A stretch of DNA of 64,000 nt from Apodospora peruviana (GCA_033439685.1 JAUEDM010000007.1:434001-498000); one strand, 5' to 3'. Positions 45,064 to 56,470 are shown, numbered from the stretch's first letter. Made by a program: numbers and translations. The notes: generated from the letters alone by a model not told the origin.

Positions 45064-46617
45064 TTAATCCACCTCAAAAATGCTTGAAGTCCTCCTCGGT
45101 TGGGCATTTACTCCAGTACTAAAACCCCTCTCCCGCTCCAACTCCTCGACCTCCGCATCCAGCTCAGCCCTCATCCTCTCTTGCTCCGACTGCGATCCCC
45201 ACGATACCTGATCCTGTGACCAGCCCGAACGCTCCTCCCACTCAACTTCATCTAATACCGTGTAATGGGCCCTGCGCCACTCCCTGTGGAGAGGTGGTGT
45301 CGAAGGTGGGTAGGTCGTCTCCTCAAGCGGTGGGAACGATGGCAGATAGACAACTGGTGATGTCGGTCCAAGAATGAACGATTCTGATGGTGATGGAGTT
45401 GCTTGCGGCGATGGAGTTGGAGCTACAAGTGTTACTGATGATCCTGATGGTATGGGCGATAGGGGTGCCATACGTGAAGGTGGTGCTATATGGGCCCGAG
45501 CCCGCTCAACGTTCTCCTCCTCCTCTGTGTCTTCGAGGGTCTCGGCGTATCCTTCCGGCGGATGGCGGACGATGATGCTGCGGCCGCGGAGTGGAACTTC
45601 TGGAGATGGGATATCCTGAGGGCCACGTCTAGTTCGTGGGCGCTGATGTGGCTCTGATTGCTGTCGACGCACACCTGGAGCTGGAGCGGCACCTCGAGTT
45701 GGGGCAGGAGCGGTAGGAAAGCTGCCTGCTGGTTGTTGATTCACCTGAGATGGGTGATTATTGTGGCTGCGCCGGCGCTGGGTAGGTTGAGTATGAGCTT
45801 GGGGAGGAACTTGGGGTTGACAATATTGGGCCTGCTGAGGCGGCACTTGGTAGTAAAACTGACCCTGCTGATACTGTCCTGCCTGCTGCTGTCCCTGTTG
45901 ATACTGACCTTGCTGGGGATACTGGTTTTGATCATATGGTTGATACTGCTGTCCCGGTTGGTAGTATTGGTACAGTGGGTATTGCTGTGCTGGCTGCTGA
46001 GCCTGCTGATAACCCTGTGGGTATATACCCATAGATATACCAGGGATAGTGGTTGGAAAACCAAAAACTGGCACCATTTGCGGAATCAGCAGCGACAGGC
46101 CTCCAGGCGGCGGAGCCTCCCATGGAGTGGCGGGCCGTGGAACTGCGCCCGGGGTGGCAGATCGTGAAGTGCGTAGGCTGGAGGATCTGCGTCTTCGCGA
46201 GCGTCGACGTCGATTATTGCTTTTCTTGTGCTTTTTGCTCTTCTTCTTTCTGCTGCGTCGACGTCTGGCATTCTCGGCGGGATCATAACCACCATCACTG
46301 GGAGGAGTGCCCAAGGGAGTTAGGGCGATGGCTACTCCCCCACGAGGAGACCGATGATCGGCTCTGTAAGTGAATATGAGCTCTCCTTTGTGTTTGATAC
46401 AGAAATACCAGCCCAGGAAGATGATGAGCAGTGAAACAATGACAATGACGATAATGATGCCAATTTTGGCATCCCCAGAAAGGCAGTTCCAGCATGGAGG
46501 AGGGACGGAACGGCGAAGACCGTGATGGATGACCGCGCCGCCCAGCCCACCGGCGACGCGGCCGTCGGTCGAAAGCTGGGGGAACCGCATTTGGTGGTGG
46601 TATTGATTGTGGTGCAT
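45064..46617 (-). CDS. single-pass membrane protein with basic block and Gln/Tyr-rich tail, unknown
   Basis: One exon, 517 residues, ATG at 46617. Residues about 50-73 (IGIIIVIVIVSLLIIFLGWY) form one strong membrane helix and there is no signal peptide, so the long C-terminal part is probably cytosolic. Straight after it come an extreme Arg/Lys/Ser block (about 115-150, for example RRRRSRKKKSKKHKK), then Pro-rich sequence, a Gln/Tyr/Pro-rich low-complexity region (about 200-280), Pro/Ser-rich sequence with an acidic patch, and a short terminal helix (MRAELDAEVEELERERG). I do not recognise it. The architecture recalls fungal single-pass proteins that anchor low-complexity tails, but no function can be claimed. 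It is divergent from ctr9 across 1.8 kb that may hold a small gene. Confidence 0.72.
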   Translation of the reverse strand: MHHNQYHHQMRFPQLSTDGRVAGGLGGAVIHHGLRRSVPPPCWNCLSGDAKIGIIIVIVIVSLLIIFLGWYFCIKHKGELIFTYRADHRSPRGGVAIALTPLGTPPSDGGYDPAENARRRRSRKKKSKKHKKSNNRRRRSRRRRSSSLRTSRSATPGAVPRPATPWEAPPPGGLSLLIPQMVPVFGFPTTIPGISMGIYPQGYQQAQQPAQQYPLYQYYQPGQQYQPYDQNQYPQQGQYQQGQQQAGQYQQGQFYYQVPPQQAQYCQPQVPPQAHTQPTQRRRSHNNHPSQVNQQPAGSFPTAPAPTRGAAPAPGVRRQQSEPHQRPRTRRGPQDIPSPEVPLRGRSIIVRHPPEGYAETLEDTEEEENVERARAHIAPPSRMAPLSPIPSGSSVTLVAPTPSPQATPSPSESFILGPTSPVVYLPSFPPLEETTYPPSTPPLHREWRRAHYTVLDEVEWEERSGWSQDQVSWGSQSEQERMRAELDAEVEELERERGFSTGVNAQPRRTSSIFEVD

Positions 46618-48388
46618 AACTTGATCCTACCTTTTTTTAATCGCGAGTAGTGAAGTGTGAATTGAAGGTGGTGCACAATTGCAATCCGGCGACTGCACAG
46701 GTGGTGGTGCGATGTGTATGTGTGTGTTGTGGAGAGAGGAAGAAGCGGGAGGTTGAGCGAGGATGGAAAGGAACAGAAGGGTGGGTGATTTTGGCAGTTG
46801 TAAGAACCTCGACGGCCCCAATCAGTAGATCCAAAAAAAAAAAAGACCAAGCTGAGCGGGAGGTCGAGCGAGGACAGAAGGGAAGAGAATAAGTCGGAAA
46901 TCTGGCAGTTGCAAGAACCTCAACTGGCTCCCCCGCTCCCCACCCCTATCAGCAGGTCCAAACAAAAGCACACAAAAGTGAGCAGGAGCAACTTCACCCT
47001 GCCCGTATCAGACCGACGTTCACAGTTCACTCACTATCTTTTCATCCCATCCTTGAGGGCTTGCCTCAACGTGTAAATACCTTATCTGTCTGTCGTACAT
47101 TCGTTTCTCCGCGTTTCCTCCATGAGAAATAAAGGCTTCAAGTTGTATATGACTTATACCAGGCAGACGACCCTGTCTTATGTGAACCGTGGCCGCTGGA
47201 TGCATCGGCTTTGAACTCGACGACGAAAAGGGGTAAAGTACGTTCTGACTGGTGGCCACCATCTTGTCTCCAATGCACTGGAGCGGAAAAGGGCGGACTG
47301 GGAAAGCCTCCTCGCGGCAGTACCCATACAGCATGCTTGCGGACGCGGTGCGGAGTGTAGGATTATTGGGCATAGCGTCGCTGTTCATATGTGACCTCTC
47401 AGAACGCTTCAGCATCTCCCTGTTGGCTTGGACGTAGTCCATCCCTAGACTTCGGTCCGTACCAAAGCAAGAACACAAGAATATCTCCATGTCTTTCTAT
47501 CATGGAGGATCTGTAAAGGGTGCGCATTGGTGGCACACTAGGGCTAGGAGACTTTCGAAGACCAATATAAGATCACTGAAATAATCCAGGGGGTTCATAT
47601 CACTTGATGACCAGGTTAGCTACGGGGGGTATAGTCAATAGAGAAGAACGCCGGGTGTATAAGAAGATGGGACACGTTCGAGATTTGAGGAAATTTCAAT
47701 AAATGGCGGAGCTTTTGCTAAGTTCATTATATGCTCTAGACGGTTAACGGTTAGGAGATGGTAAGGGCGGAATGTTGTGATCATGTTGGCTCAGATCCAT
47801 CTCACTTTGATGTCGTCCGAGCTGGGTCGGGATTGCGGATGGACCCAAGCAAAAGGAATGACCAGCTTCAATGACAGAAAATCTGACCAATGTGAACGCT
47901 CCGAGCACAGACCAGGGGTCAAGCACCCCAGGCTCGCTAAAATCCCCGTGCAGCTGCCGCACCAAGCCGCCCCACACCGCTGGAGTGCTAGCCAGGAGCC
48001 TTCAGCCTCATCCACCGCGCCGTGTGCCCAGCTTGGCTCCCGATAGGCCAGAAAGTGGAAAGCCTTGCACTGACGCGACTTCCATCGCAACTCCAAGCTA
48101 CACGAACTCGACGACTAACCCGACTCCCCGACTCACTCGTCGTCCCGGACGTGCACTTTAATCCCATTCCCGTCGCAGGACCGCCACACCACACACACAC
48201 AATGCGCCGCTAATGGTCATTGTCACCACGCGACGCCATCTCCCCACCTTATTCTTTATCCCTAACCGGTCAAAGACATCAATTCCGACTCACGTACCGA
48301 CTACGATTCCCTTCAACAACCATCCCACCAAAGGTCCCGTCCGTCACGCAACAGCATCTAGACATATAACCACACAACGACGTCCGCC
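46618..48388. promoter_or_regulatory. divergent upstream region of the membrane-protein gene and ctr9
   Basis: Two start codons point away from each other across this region, so two promoters are expected. Near 46750-46950 there is a partial direct repeat (gagcgaggatgg..., then ggcagttg with aagaacctc, twice, about 120 bp apart). A possible small minus-strand ORF lies at 47020-47490. The CT/CAC-rich stretch 48150-48388 looks like the ctr9 5' leader and contains an ATG at 48202 (cacaATGC). Confidence 0.4.
47020..47490 (-). CDS. possible small gene, unknown
   Basis: An uninterrupted 156-codon frame starts at ATG 47490. Codon choice in the first two thirds resembles true genes (GAC TAC GTC CAA GCC AAC AGG GAG ATG CTG AAG). 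The product reads MEIFLCSCFGTDRSLGMDY, then a Ser-rich stretch and HIQLEAFISHGG. There is no known motif, signal peptide or membrane segment. It sits in the divergent spacer between two larger genes. It may be a lineage-specific small protein, or chance. Confidence 0.33.
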   Translation of the reverse strand: MEIFLCSCFGTDRSLGMDYVQANREMLKRSERSHMNSDAMPNNPTLRTASASMLYGYCREEAFPVRPFPLQCIGDKMVATSQNVLYPFSSSSSKPMHPAATVHIRQGRLPGISHIQLEAFISHGGNAEKRMYDRQIRYLHVEASPQGWDEKIVSEL

Positions 48389-51300
48389 ATGTCGAGCTCT
48401 CAGCTCAACGGCGGCTATGGCGCTGCCAACGGCACGTCGCCTGGCCCCTCGCAATCACAGCACTCACAATACGAACTGCCCAAGAGCAAGCGTTTCTCCG
48501 ACATCCCCTCCACAATCGACATCCCCGTGCAAGACCAAGATGACGAAGCCGTCGAAATTGACCTCGAGGTCCTCGCCGACGACCCGACCGAGCTCTGCAC
48601 CATGTTCGAGATGGAACACGCCGCCCGAACCTACTGGATGACGGTCGCGCTGGCCTACGCCAAACAAAAGAAGATCGACTTCGCCATTGAGATGCTCATC
48701 CGCGGCTCCAACGCCATGAACAACACCAATCCGCGCGAGAAGCTGAGCATCGTTGCCTGCCTCTGCTGGATGTACTTGTGGAAGAGCAGAGAGGCCCCCA
48801 GAGTTGTCCCCGAGGGCCAGTTCGTCTCTGAGGCCAAGACAAAGGAGTTCTACCTACAGCTTGCCACACAAAGTCTCAATGAGGCGTCGCGGGTCAACCC
48901 GGCCTTCCCCCCACTGTTTCTCGCCCGCGGTGTTCTCCTTCTTCTGCGAGCCTCGCTCCAAACCCCGTCGAAAGCAACCACCCAGGGAGCCGCGGTCGAT
49001 TCCGAGAAGTCCGAACTGCTGCGTTCCGCCCTGAAGTCCTTTGACGATGCCCTCAGGGTATCGCAAGGCAAAAATATGCTGGCCGTCATGGGCAAGGCGC
49101 GCGCATTCTTCTCCCTCGGCAGGTACCAAGATTCGTTGGCCGCATACCAGGACGTACTGTCCAAGATGCCCGACCTGGTCGATCCGGACCCGCGCATCGG
49201 TATTGGCTGCTGCTTCTGGCAGCTCGGATACAAGGAGGACGCTAAGTCTGCATGGGAGAGATGCTTGGAGATCAACCCGGACTCCAAGATTGCCAACATC
49301 CTCCTCGGCCTGTATTATCTTGATGCCAGTGGTCATGTCCCGACTAACAGTCCCGACTTCATCCGGCTCTACAAGAAGGCCATGACGGAGTACACACAAA
49401 AGTCGTTCAAGCTCGACAAGGACCTTCCGCTCACCTGCGCCACATTTGCCAATTACTTCTTATCACGCAAACAATTCCCCAACGTCGACGCCCTGGCGCA
49501 CAAGGCGATTCAGCACACGGACGTGAACGCCATCGCGAGTGACGGCTGGTACCTGCTTGCCAGAAAGGAGCACTACGACGGCGAAGTAGATCGCGCGCTT
49601 GACTACTATCGTCGCGCCGACGATGCCCGAGGCGGAGCCGAGCGTGGCTTTCTGCCCGCAAAGTTCGGTGCGGCACAGCTCTCGGTCATTAAAAATGATA
49701 TCGGAGAGGCGAAGCTGCGTCTCGAGAAAATGATGCAGCAATCCCGCAGCTACGAGGTGACGGTTCTACTGGGCACTCTCTATGCCGAGGAGGTCTTTGC
49801 CAACCAAGATGCCGCCGTCAAGGAAGACAAAAGCGCGGAAGCCAAAAAGGCGATTGGTCTCCTCGAGAGCATCCGCTCCGCCTGGAAGGACCCCAAGAAG
49901 AATCTTACTCCTGACGCCGCCGTGCTGCTGAACCTGGCCCGTCTCTACGAGAGCGAGCACCCAGAAAAGGCACTTCAGTGTCTGCAACAGGTCGAGCAGC
50001 TCGAGATTGAGCAGATCCCGCAGTCCGAGTACCCTGAGGACAGGGAAGACGAAGCGAAAGTCCGCGCTACCGTTCGGAAGCTCCTCCCGCCGCAGCTGTT
50101 GAACAACATCGGCTGCTTTCATTCCCAAGACGGAAAGCACGAGCTCGCCAGCGAGTTCTTCGAGGCCGCTCTTGACGCCTGCATGCGGATCGGCCAAAGC
50201 GGCGAGGATCTGGACACCGACGCGCTCGTTACCACAATCAGCTTCAATCTGGGTCGGAGCTACGAGTCCGAAGCAAAGACCGACAAAGCGATTGAGTGCT
50301 ACGAGGGCCTGCTTAAGCGGCACGACGATTATACCGATGCGCGCACGCGGCTGGCCTACCTAAAGCTGCGCAAGTTCCCAAACAAGGAGGGTCCAGATGC
50401 AGTCGCGAAACTGTACCAGGATAACCCGTCCGACCTGGAAGTGCGCGCCTTGTACGGCTGGTTCCTGGGCAAAGTGACGGCGAAGAAACGACCGGCGAAT
50501 TTGGCCGAGGACCCGGAACAGCGCCACTACAAGCACACCTTGCAAAACTACGACAAGCACGACCGGTACGCTCTCGTCGGGATGGGCAACCTGCATCTGA
50601 TGTCCGCGCGGGAGATGCGCCGCGAGACGGAGGCCGACAGACAGAAACGGAGTGCTGCGTACGGTAGGGCCGTCGAGTTTTTCGAGAAGGCGCTGCAGCT
50701 GGACCCGAAGAACGCGTACGCTGCGCAGGGAATCGCGATCGCGTTGGTGGAGGACAAGAAGGACTACAAGAACGCGCTGCAGGTGTTTATGAAGGTGCGC
50801 GAGACGATCCGCGACAATGCGAACGTGTACGTCAATCTGGGACACATCTTTGCCGAGCTGAAGCAGTGGAGCAAGGCGGTCGAGAACTACGAGGCTGCGC
50901 TGGCCACGGAAGGGAAACAGAATGATGCGGGCATCTTGTCGTGTCTTGGGCGGACGTGGCTGAATAAAGGCCGCTCGGAGAGGAATATGGACGCGTATAA
51001 GATGGCGTTGGAGTATGCTCAGAAGGCACGCCCCCCTTTTCCCCCTCTTGGCTCTGTTTTGGTTATTAATGATTATGATTAGGCATTGGCCGTCGCCCCG
51101 GAACAGATCCATTTCAAGTTCAACGTTGCGTTTGTGCAGATTCAGCTGGCCATGACGATTGTGTCGATCCGTGAGAGCGAGCGGAACTCGCTGCAGATCG
51201 AGGACGCCGCCGAAGGTCTCGAGGCGGCGATCAAGGCGCTCGACGAGATTGCTGCGGCCCAAAGCCCGCCGTACCCGAAGCATGATATCGAGCAGCGCGC

Positions 51301-52252
51301 CAACATGGCGCGGAACACTCAGCGAAAACAGTTGGAGCGCGCGCTGGCTAGTCAGAAAGAGTACGAGGAGAAGAATAAAGAGCGGTTGGCGGCTGCTATG
51401 GAGCTTAGGCAGAAGGAGCTGAAGAGAAGGGAAGAGGAGAAGAGGAAGCTGGAGGAGAAGGAACGTGAGAGGCAAGAGAAGATTAAACGGGAGAGAGAAG
51501 AGATTATGGCGAGGGATAGGGCTTTGGCTGAGGCTAGGGCTGAGGAGGAACGGCAGCGCTTGGACGCCGAGATGACGACTGATAGCGAGACGGGGGAGAA
51601 GATGAAGAGGTCCAAGGGGAAGAAGAGGAGTGCGCGGGCGGGGAGCGAGAACGCGCCGAACCAGAGGGAGAGGAAAGGAAGGGCGATGAAGAAGAAGAAG
51701 GCAAGGTCTGTTGATACGGGTGATGAGCAGACTGGTGAAGATAACGATGGGGAGGAGGGAAGGAGGAAGCCGCCCAGAAAGAAGCAAAGGCTGACGAGGA
51801 AGGGGGAGAGTGCTAATGCGGGTAAGTATAAGAGTGCCGAGATTGTGGTGGATAGTGATGACTCTGAGGATGAGAAGATGGAGGATGATGAGCTTGATCG
51901 CGCTGAGCAGAGACTCGAGAGAGGGGTCAAGGCTAAGAAGGCACGGGTTGTGTCTGATGGTGAGAGTGGGAGTGAGTTGAGTGATCGGGGGGATGATGAC
52001 GGGATGGACGTGGATGAGCAGAGTGGTGATGATCGTGAATTAGGTGGTGCAGGTGGCGGTGAGGATGATGATGAGGAAGAGACTGTTGCTACTAGGCGTG
52101 GTGCGACTAGGGCGTCGAGACGGGTCCGCATTGTGGAGGAGAGTGATGACGAGGATGAGGATGCCGGAGCAGCGAAGGCGTCTGGTGGTGAAGAAGAGGA
52201 ACCTGCGGCGAAGGTGGATACTAGTATGGTTGACGATGATGATGAGGAGTAG
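48389..52252 (+). CDS. ctr9: Paf1 complex subunit Ctr9 (TPR protein)
   Basis: Two exons, 48389-51025 and 51083-52252, give 1268 residues. Residues about 45-70 (IDIPVQDQD...EIDLEVL) and the long TPR array (about 90-860, for example AKQKKIDFAIEMLIRG, GKARAFFSLGRYQDSLAAYQ, KALQLDPKNAYAAQGIAIAL) are typical of Ctr9. Right after the intron comes the conserved ALAVAPEQIHFKFNVAFVQI. The C-terminus has a long charged helix (QKELKRREEEKRKLEEKERE) and an acidic, Lys-rich Ser tail, probably nuclear-localising and phosphorylated. Ctr9 is the scaffold of the Paf1 complex, which travels with Pol II and promotes H2B ubiquitination and H3K4/K36 methylation. The intron (51026-51082, 57 nt) begins GCACGC instead of GT and ends gattag. 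No GT donor gives a workable intron, and skipping splicing meets a TAG after 18 extra codons. Confidence 0.94.
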
Positions 52253-52759
52253 GGGGTTAGGGAGGTAAGAGGGTATACGATAGAGACAAACTGGTTCACA
52301 AAAAAAAGGGGGGGTAAGGGAGTTTTGGTTGCCTAGCGGATGAAGCTTCTCAGTCGCATTAGGTAGATAGATAACGGATCGCGGTGGTCGGGTACTTTCT
52401 AGCTACCGACAATGTATTTTTTGGTATTAACCGATTGAAGTTGTTCAAGTCGTTCTTGACGAAATCGCTTCGAATGTGCAAGCATCTCAATCTACCTCCT
52501 TTCCTCTATCGAGGGTAGTAGGCAAGGTAAGCAGCTCAAGAAGGCATTTACCAAAAATATTTTCTAGTTGGTGTCCAGACATACCATATCCCACATAGCC
52601 CAGCTACTTCAGACTCAAAGCCTCATCCATTTCAACCGGTGGATCGATCGGTTGCGATGTTACTTACAGAGGGTTCATTTAGTGTGTGGAGAGCATCTCC
52701 ACCGCCTATGCCGCAGTCTTGATATATGCAATATTTTAGAGGAGAATACAATAAAATAA

Positions 52760-52855
52760 AGCCCGATTAGCTCAGCTGGTTAGAGCGTCGTACTAATAGA
52801 GCTTCTGTTCTATCAAGTTCATGCGAAGGTCAACAGTTCAATCCTGTTATTGGGC
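52760..52855 (+). tRNA. tRNA-Ile (anticodon AAU) with a 22-nt intron
   Basis: Folded by hand. The acceptor GCCCGAT pairs with ATTGGGC (one G-U pair). The D arm is GCTC-AGCTGGTTA-GAGC. The anticodon stem TCGTA pairs with TGCGA (one G-U pair), and the T arm is AACAG-TTCAATC-CTGTT. The loop CTAATA before the intron gives anticodon AAT (52794-52796), for Ile. The intron is 52798-52819, one base 3' of the anticodon. It lies about 500 bp after ctr9 on the same strand and has its own Pol III terminator. Confidence 0.88.
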
Positions 52856-52887
52856 AACCATCATCTTTTGACGCTGATGTCAATGGC

Positions 52888-52913
52888 TTTTTTTTTTTTT
52901 TTTTTTTTTTTTT
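52888..52913 (+). terminator. 26-nt T-run, Pol III terminator of tRNA-Ile
   Basis: An unbroken run of 26 T starts 33 nt after the tRNA. It is far longer than needed for Pol III termination and is a likely site of length variation. Confidence 0.75.
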
Positions 52914-53357
52914 CATCTACGTTGATGAGTTTGAAAGGGGGCAGCGAGCTTTTTCTTCTCGTATTTTTTCTTGTCTCCTATCTTGTTTATCGTTAAATAG
53001 TACCCCTGAATTTAATCACAAGATGGCGAGAGATCCGGTAGGTAGTGGCGCAGGGGAAAGGGAGATGGATGGATGGATGATGGATGATGGTGGGATGTTT
53101 TCACATGATTCTCGCGAACCCCCTTTTTAGTTTGTTTACAACTTTTACAACCATGGTCTATTACCTGTCTGTCTTCCTGCACAATTGAGCCTTATTTGTT
53201 CCCCATTTGTAATCATACCCCCCTGTTTGATGGGTATACGGTAATAAAGCGCCCTGACGAGCTCCCTGCGAGGGCAAATATCCAAAAAAAAATGCCTGTC
53301 TACTTACTACCGGGAGAGCGGTAGCTGTAGTGCTGTACACAACTTGCAATACTCGTT

Positions 53358-53435
53358 AGGGCTTAAAACGCCGTCTTACTACCTCGAAGTGTGCCGTTCT
53401 TTTTAGGTAAGTAGTCAGACGGCGTTTTGAGCCCT
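53358..53435. repeat. imperfect inverted repeat (hairpin), 27/31-nt arms
   Basis: The left arm 53358-53384 (agggcttaaaacgccgtc + ttactacct) is the reverse complement of the right arm 53405-53435, except for one C/T change (agggctcaaaacgccgtc) and a 4-nt difference in the distal part. The loop is 20 nt. Weak pairing may extend outside both arms. It could be a remnant of a short inverted-repeat element, a structured RNA or a small-RNA precursor. Confidence 0.8.
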
Positions 53436-53677
53436 GACCAGTGAGTGAGTACCTGACAGGCGGTTCCAGTCTTTCTTTGACACGCATCACGGATCATGTA
53501 TCCAGCAGCAGCAGTCAAAACAAAGTTTTACAGTGCTGACGGTCGAGCTAACAATGCGAGTCAAGACCTGACTAATCAAAGTAAAAACGGCTACCAAACG
53601 GCATTTGACAACGAAAATGACGCCATATTTACGACAAAAGTCAACTGTCAGTCAGTCAAGTCACCCTTGCGCGAACT

Positions 53678-53703
53678 GACGGACGGACGGACGGACGGAC
53701 GGG
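53678..53703 (+). repeat. GACG tetranucleotide repeat
   Basis: About six GACG units, followed by a TCAGGT-rich patch. Confidence 0.85.
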
Positions 53704-54677
53704 CCTAGGCTCAGGTGGCAGACTGGCACCGTTCAGGTTCAGGTTTATGGCAGGCAGGCATGTGTCAAACGTGAACAGACATCTCCGAGGTAGGTTTGTC
53801 TTTCACAGTGTGTGTGCCAAAAATGACATTGTTCTATAAGTCGGGAGATACCGGGTCCATCGTCATGTCAGTTCATGTCGGCGCCCGTCAGTCAGGCAGG
53901 CAAAAAAACGAGATTTCGCCGCCGCCACGATATTTTACATACACTCCATACATTATGTACCTACCCCTGAGCCAGCAGCATCAGCAGCAGCGGCAGTGCA
54001 GTAGGTACAGCAGGTGATGAGGCGATGGAGGTCTGAACTGACCGCCTGTCCGGTGTCCGGCTTCCTGCCGGGATTTGTGGCATCTAAAACCTAATCTATC
54101 TTACATGAAGTAGGTTGAAAGTTGACATTACAGGGGGTTACCCCTGCCAGCCAAAACAAAATCTCGCCTTACCCAAATGTCGGTGTGTTTCCAGATATAT
54201 TGGTTGTCTTGCTCTTTTCTGCCGTGACAAGCTGGGGGTGGAGGCAGTGTTCATAGTCAGGGGATGTTTACCTTGGGTAATTTACCTTGCTTAGAAGAAT
54301 GTCAGCTGTCGCGCCGTCCCGTTTTACTGTGTCCGTGCTGCCTCTAACTGACATGTCAACATGGTCTGGACGGCGAAGAACAATTATCATTCGGTAGCAG
54401 GAGAAGCGAAGGCAGGGCAAGGCTTCCATGACACACGCACGCACTAACACGCACACACAGCGAGGGCAGGATACCGTACCCCGAGGCAGCAGTGTAGCGT
54501 CACTCCCACGGCAGGTGGGTAACAATCGGATCCCAGTGACGGCCCTTGAGCACAGCAGACAGAATAAGGGCGAGGCCAGCCAGCTCTGCTCAATGATTGG
54601 GACCAGGTACGAGGTTTTCTTTCATCTGCCCCCGTGTAAGAGTGTGTTGTGTACTCCGTTATTAGGAGAGAGATGAG

Positions 54678-54680
<3 letters not shown>

Positions 54681-54730
<50 letters not shown>

Positions 54731-54765
54731 GATTCAGATGATATGCACTACGATAAAGCCTACGA

Positions 54766-54796
<31 letters not shown>
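54681..54796. repeat. paired TG (47 nt) and CA (30 nt) microsatellites, inverted
   Basis: A pure TG run at 54681-54727 is followed after 39 nt by a CA run at 54767-54796 (one AA interruption). The CA run can pair with the TG run, giving a possible 30-bp stem. Alternating purine-pyrimidine runs can also take up Z-DNA. Confidence 0.9.
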
Positions 54797-56446
54797 CGGA
54801 GATAGATTGATATGGTGTCAAAGAGGAGGGTTTGGTACCTACGTATGACACGACCAACCGCCGGCCACGTATATTTGTTACAACAAGTGACAACAAATAA
54901 TTAAGTAACAGAAGCCGTAAAGAAAAAGCGGTCAACAAAAACGGGCAACCCAACCAGCCTTATTCTTTTTTTCCTTCTTGTCATTTTGTGTTTCGGCTGT
55001 GTGAGTGTCTCGGAAGGCTAACTAACACACAGAGACAGAGAGAGACCTGCCATCCATCATCCCAGCAATCTATTTTTCTCATGTAATTTATCGGACAGCA
55101 TAGCACAGCAAATAGGTTCGCTATCCGATGGACACACACTCACCGGACAGCAATGCGGCGGTTGCCATCTGAACACATTTTACCTTTTCTTCATGCGACA
55201 ATGAAACAATCTTGTCAGCCGTGACGAGGAGAAACACAAGGCTACTTACTACATACATCCTTGATGAGGACTGTGTTAATGACCCAACCCAACCAACCCA
55301 ACAAATACGATGAATACCTGCCATATCACAAAATCAACTGGTCTGCCACCCTTCCAAATACGAAATATGCCTGTTTGTTTGTTTTCTGTGTGTATCTATC
55401 TGTCTCCCTGTCTGTGTAATATGTGTGTAAACTGAATTCTCCCCCACAGCCTATGTGGTTACTTGATATACCTGCCATGCAACCAACCCAACCCGTCTGC
55501 CTAACGGTTGGTTTTGTCGTGTGCGTAGGTACCTTACACATGTGCCTGTGCACCATTACTAGAAGAAGAAAAGAAGCCCAGCACAAGGGAAAGGAAATAT
55601 CTTCTTACACTTACACAGCTACCACGCAACACGGTACACAGGTACAAATAGCAGCAACAGCAGCGAACAGAAGCCGTGTGTGCCATGGGGCGAACGACAG
55701 AAGACACGCACGCACGCAACGTATGCCATGCGCGGCGCGGCGGCAAGGGGGGAAAAAAAAGGAAAGAAAGGAGGGGGAGATCTGTGCTACCGGATCGGAT
55801 GGGTGACAGCAGCTACACAAGACGAGGCGTACTCCTTCCTTTCTGGACTTGTCGTTCTCGTCTACACAACATGCTTGCAACGGCATACGTATAATGAAAG
55901 ATGCTGTGCTACGATGGCCTACCTCACAGCGGCCCGATCATGGATGAGGGGTGGTTGGTTGGGTGTGGCTCCGCGGTGTATGTACGGTGTGTGCCTGCCA
56001 ACAGGTTGTTTCTTTCGCTGCTGTCTGCCTATACCTAATCTGGAGAAAAGATATCGTGGACTTGTGTGTGTAACTGTGTCTTGCTTCGGGAACAGGAGCA
56101 TCAAGCGCGTATTATACAGCGTGTGTCAGTCAGCAGATCCGTCGTCCGCCCTAGACCAGTTTCTTCTCTCTCTTGAAACATTGTCTTGTAATGTCCATCT
56201 TTATATTGATGGATACATGCATAGGTACACATCCATGCGAACCACACACGCAAAATCTGTTTTATGAGCGGCGGCGCGTGGATATGATTGACGGCTGACT
56301 TGACCAGATAGATAGATCGTAGATGAAAGATGAATTGACGGATCTATGTCTCGGGCTCGTACGTCCTACACCCCCCGGGCGGGCATGGCGGCGGCGGCGC
56401 CTTTTCTTGTGCTTTTGACACACACAACTCTCTCCCCCAACGGAGT

Positions 56447-56470
56447 ACACACACACACACACACACACAC
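56447..56470 (+). repeat. AC dinucleotide repeat (12 units)
   Basis: A perfect AC run in the gene-poor region. Confidence 0.9.

Noticed and set aside
50360..51787. 475-codon minus frame across ctr9
   Set aside because: It is the antisense image of the Glu/Lys-rich and TPR coding sequence, Leu/Pro-rich with no motif, and it crosses the ctr9 intron. The sense strand is certain.
21106..52252. Functional cluster of transcription genes (med15, Whi5-like, nrde2, ctr9)
   Set aside because: Genes are far apart, on both strands and interleaved with unrelated genes. All are housekeeping functions found singly across fungal genomes.
51352..52299. 315-codon Ser-rich minus frame
   Set aside because: Antisense of the purine-rich ctr9 tail. 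Poly-Ser arises from reverse-complemented GAG/GAT codons.
55680..56267. 195-codon plus frame in the microsatellite region
   Set aside because: Cys/Arg-rich, crosses simple-sequence patches, and has no motif or splice context.
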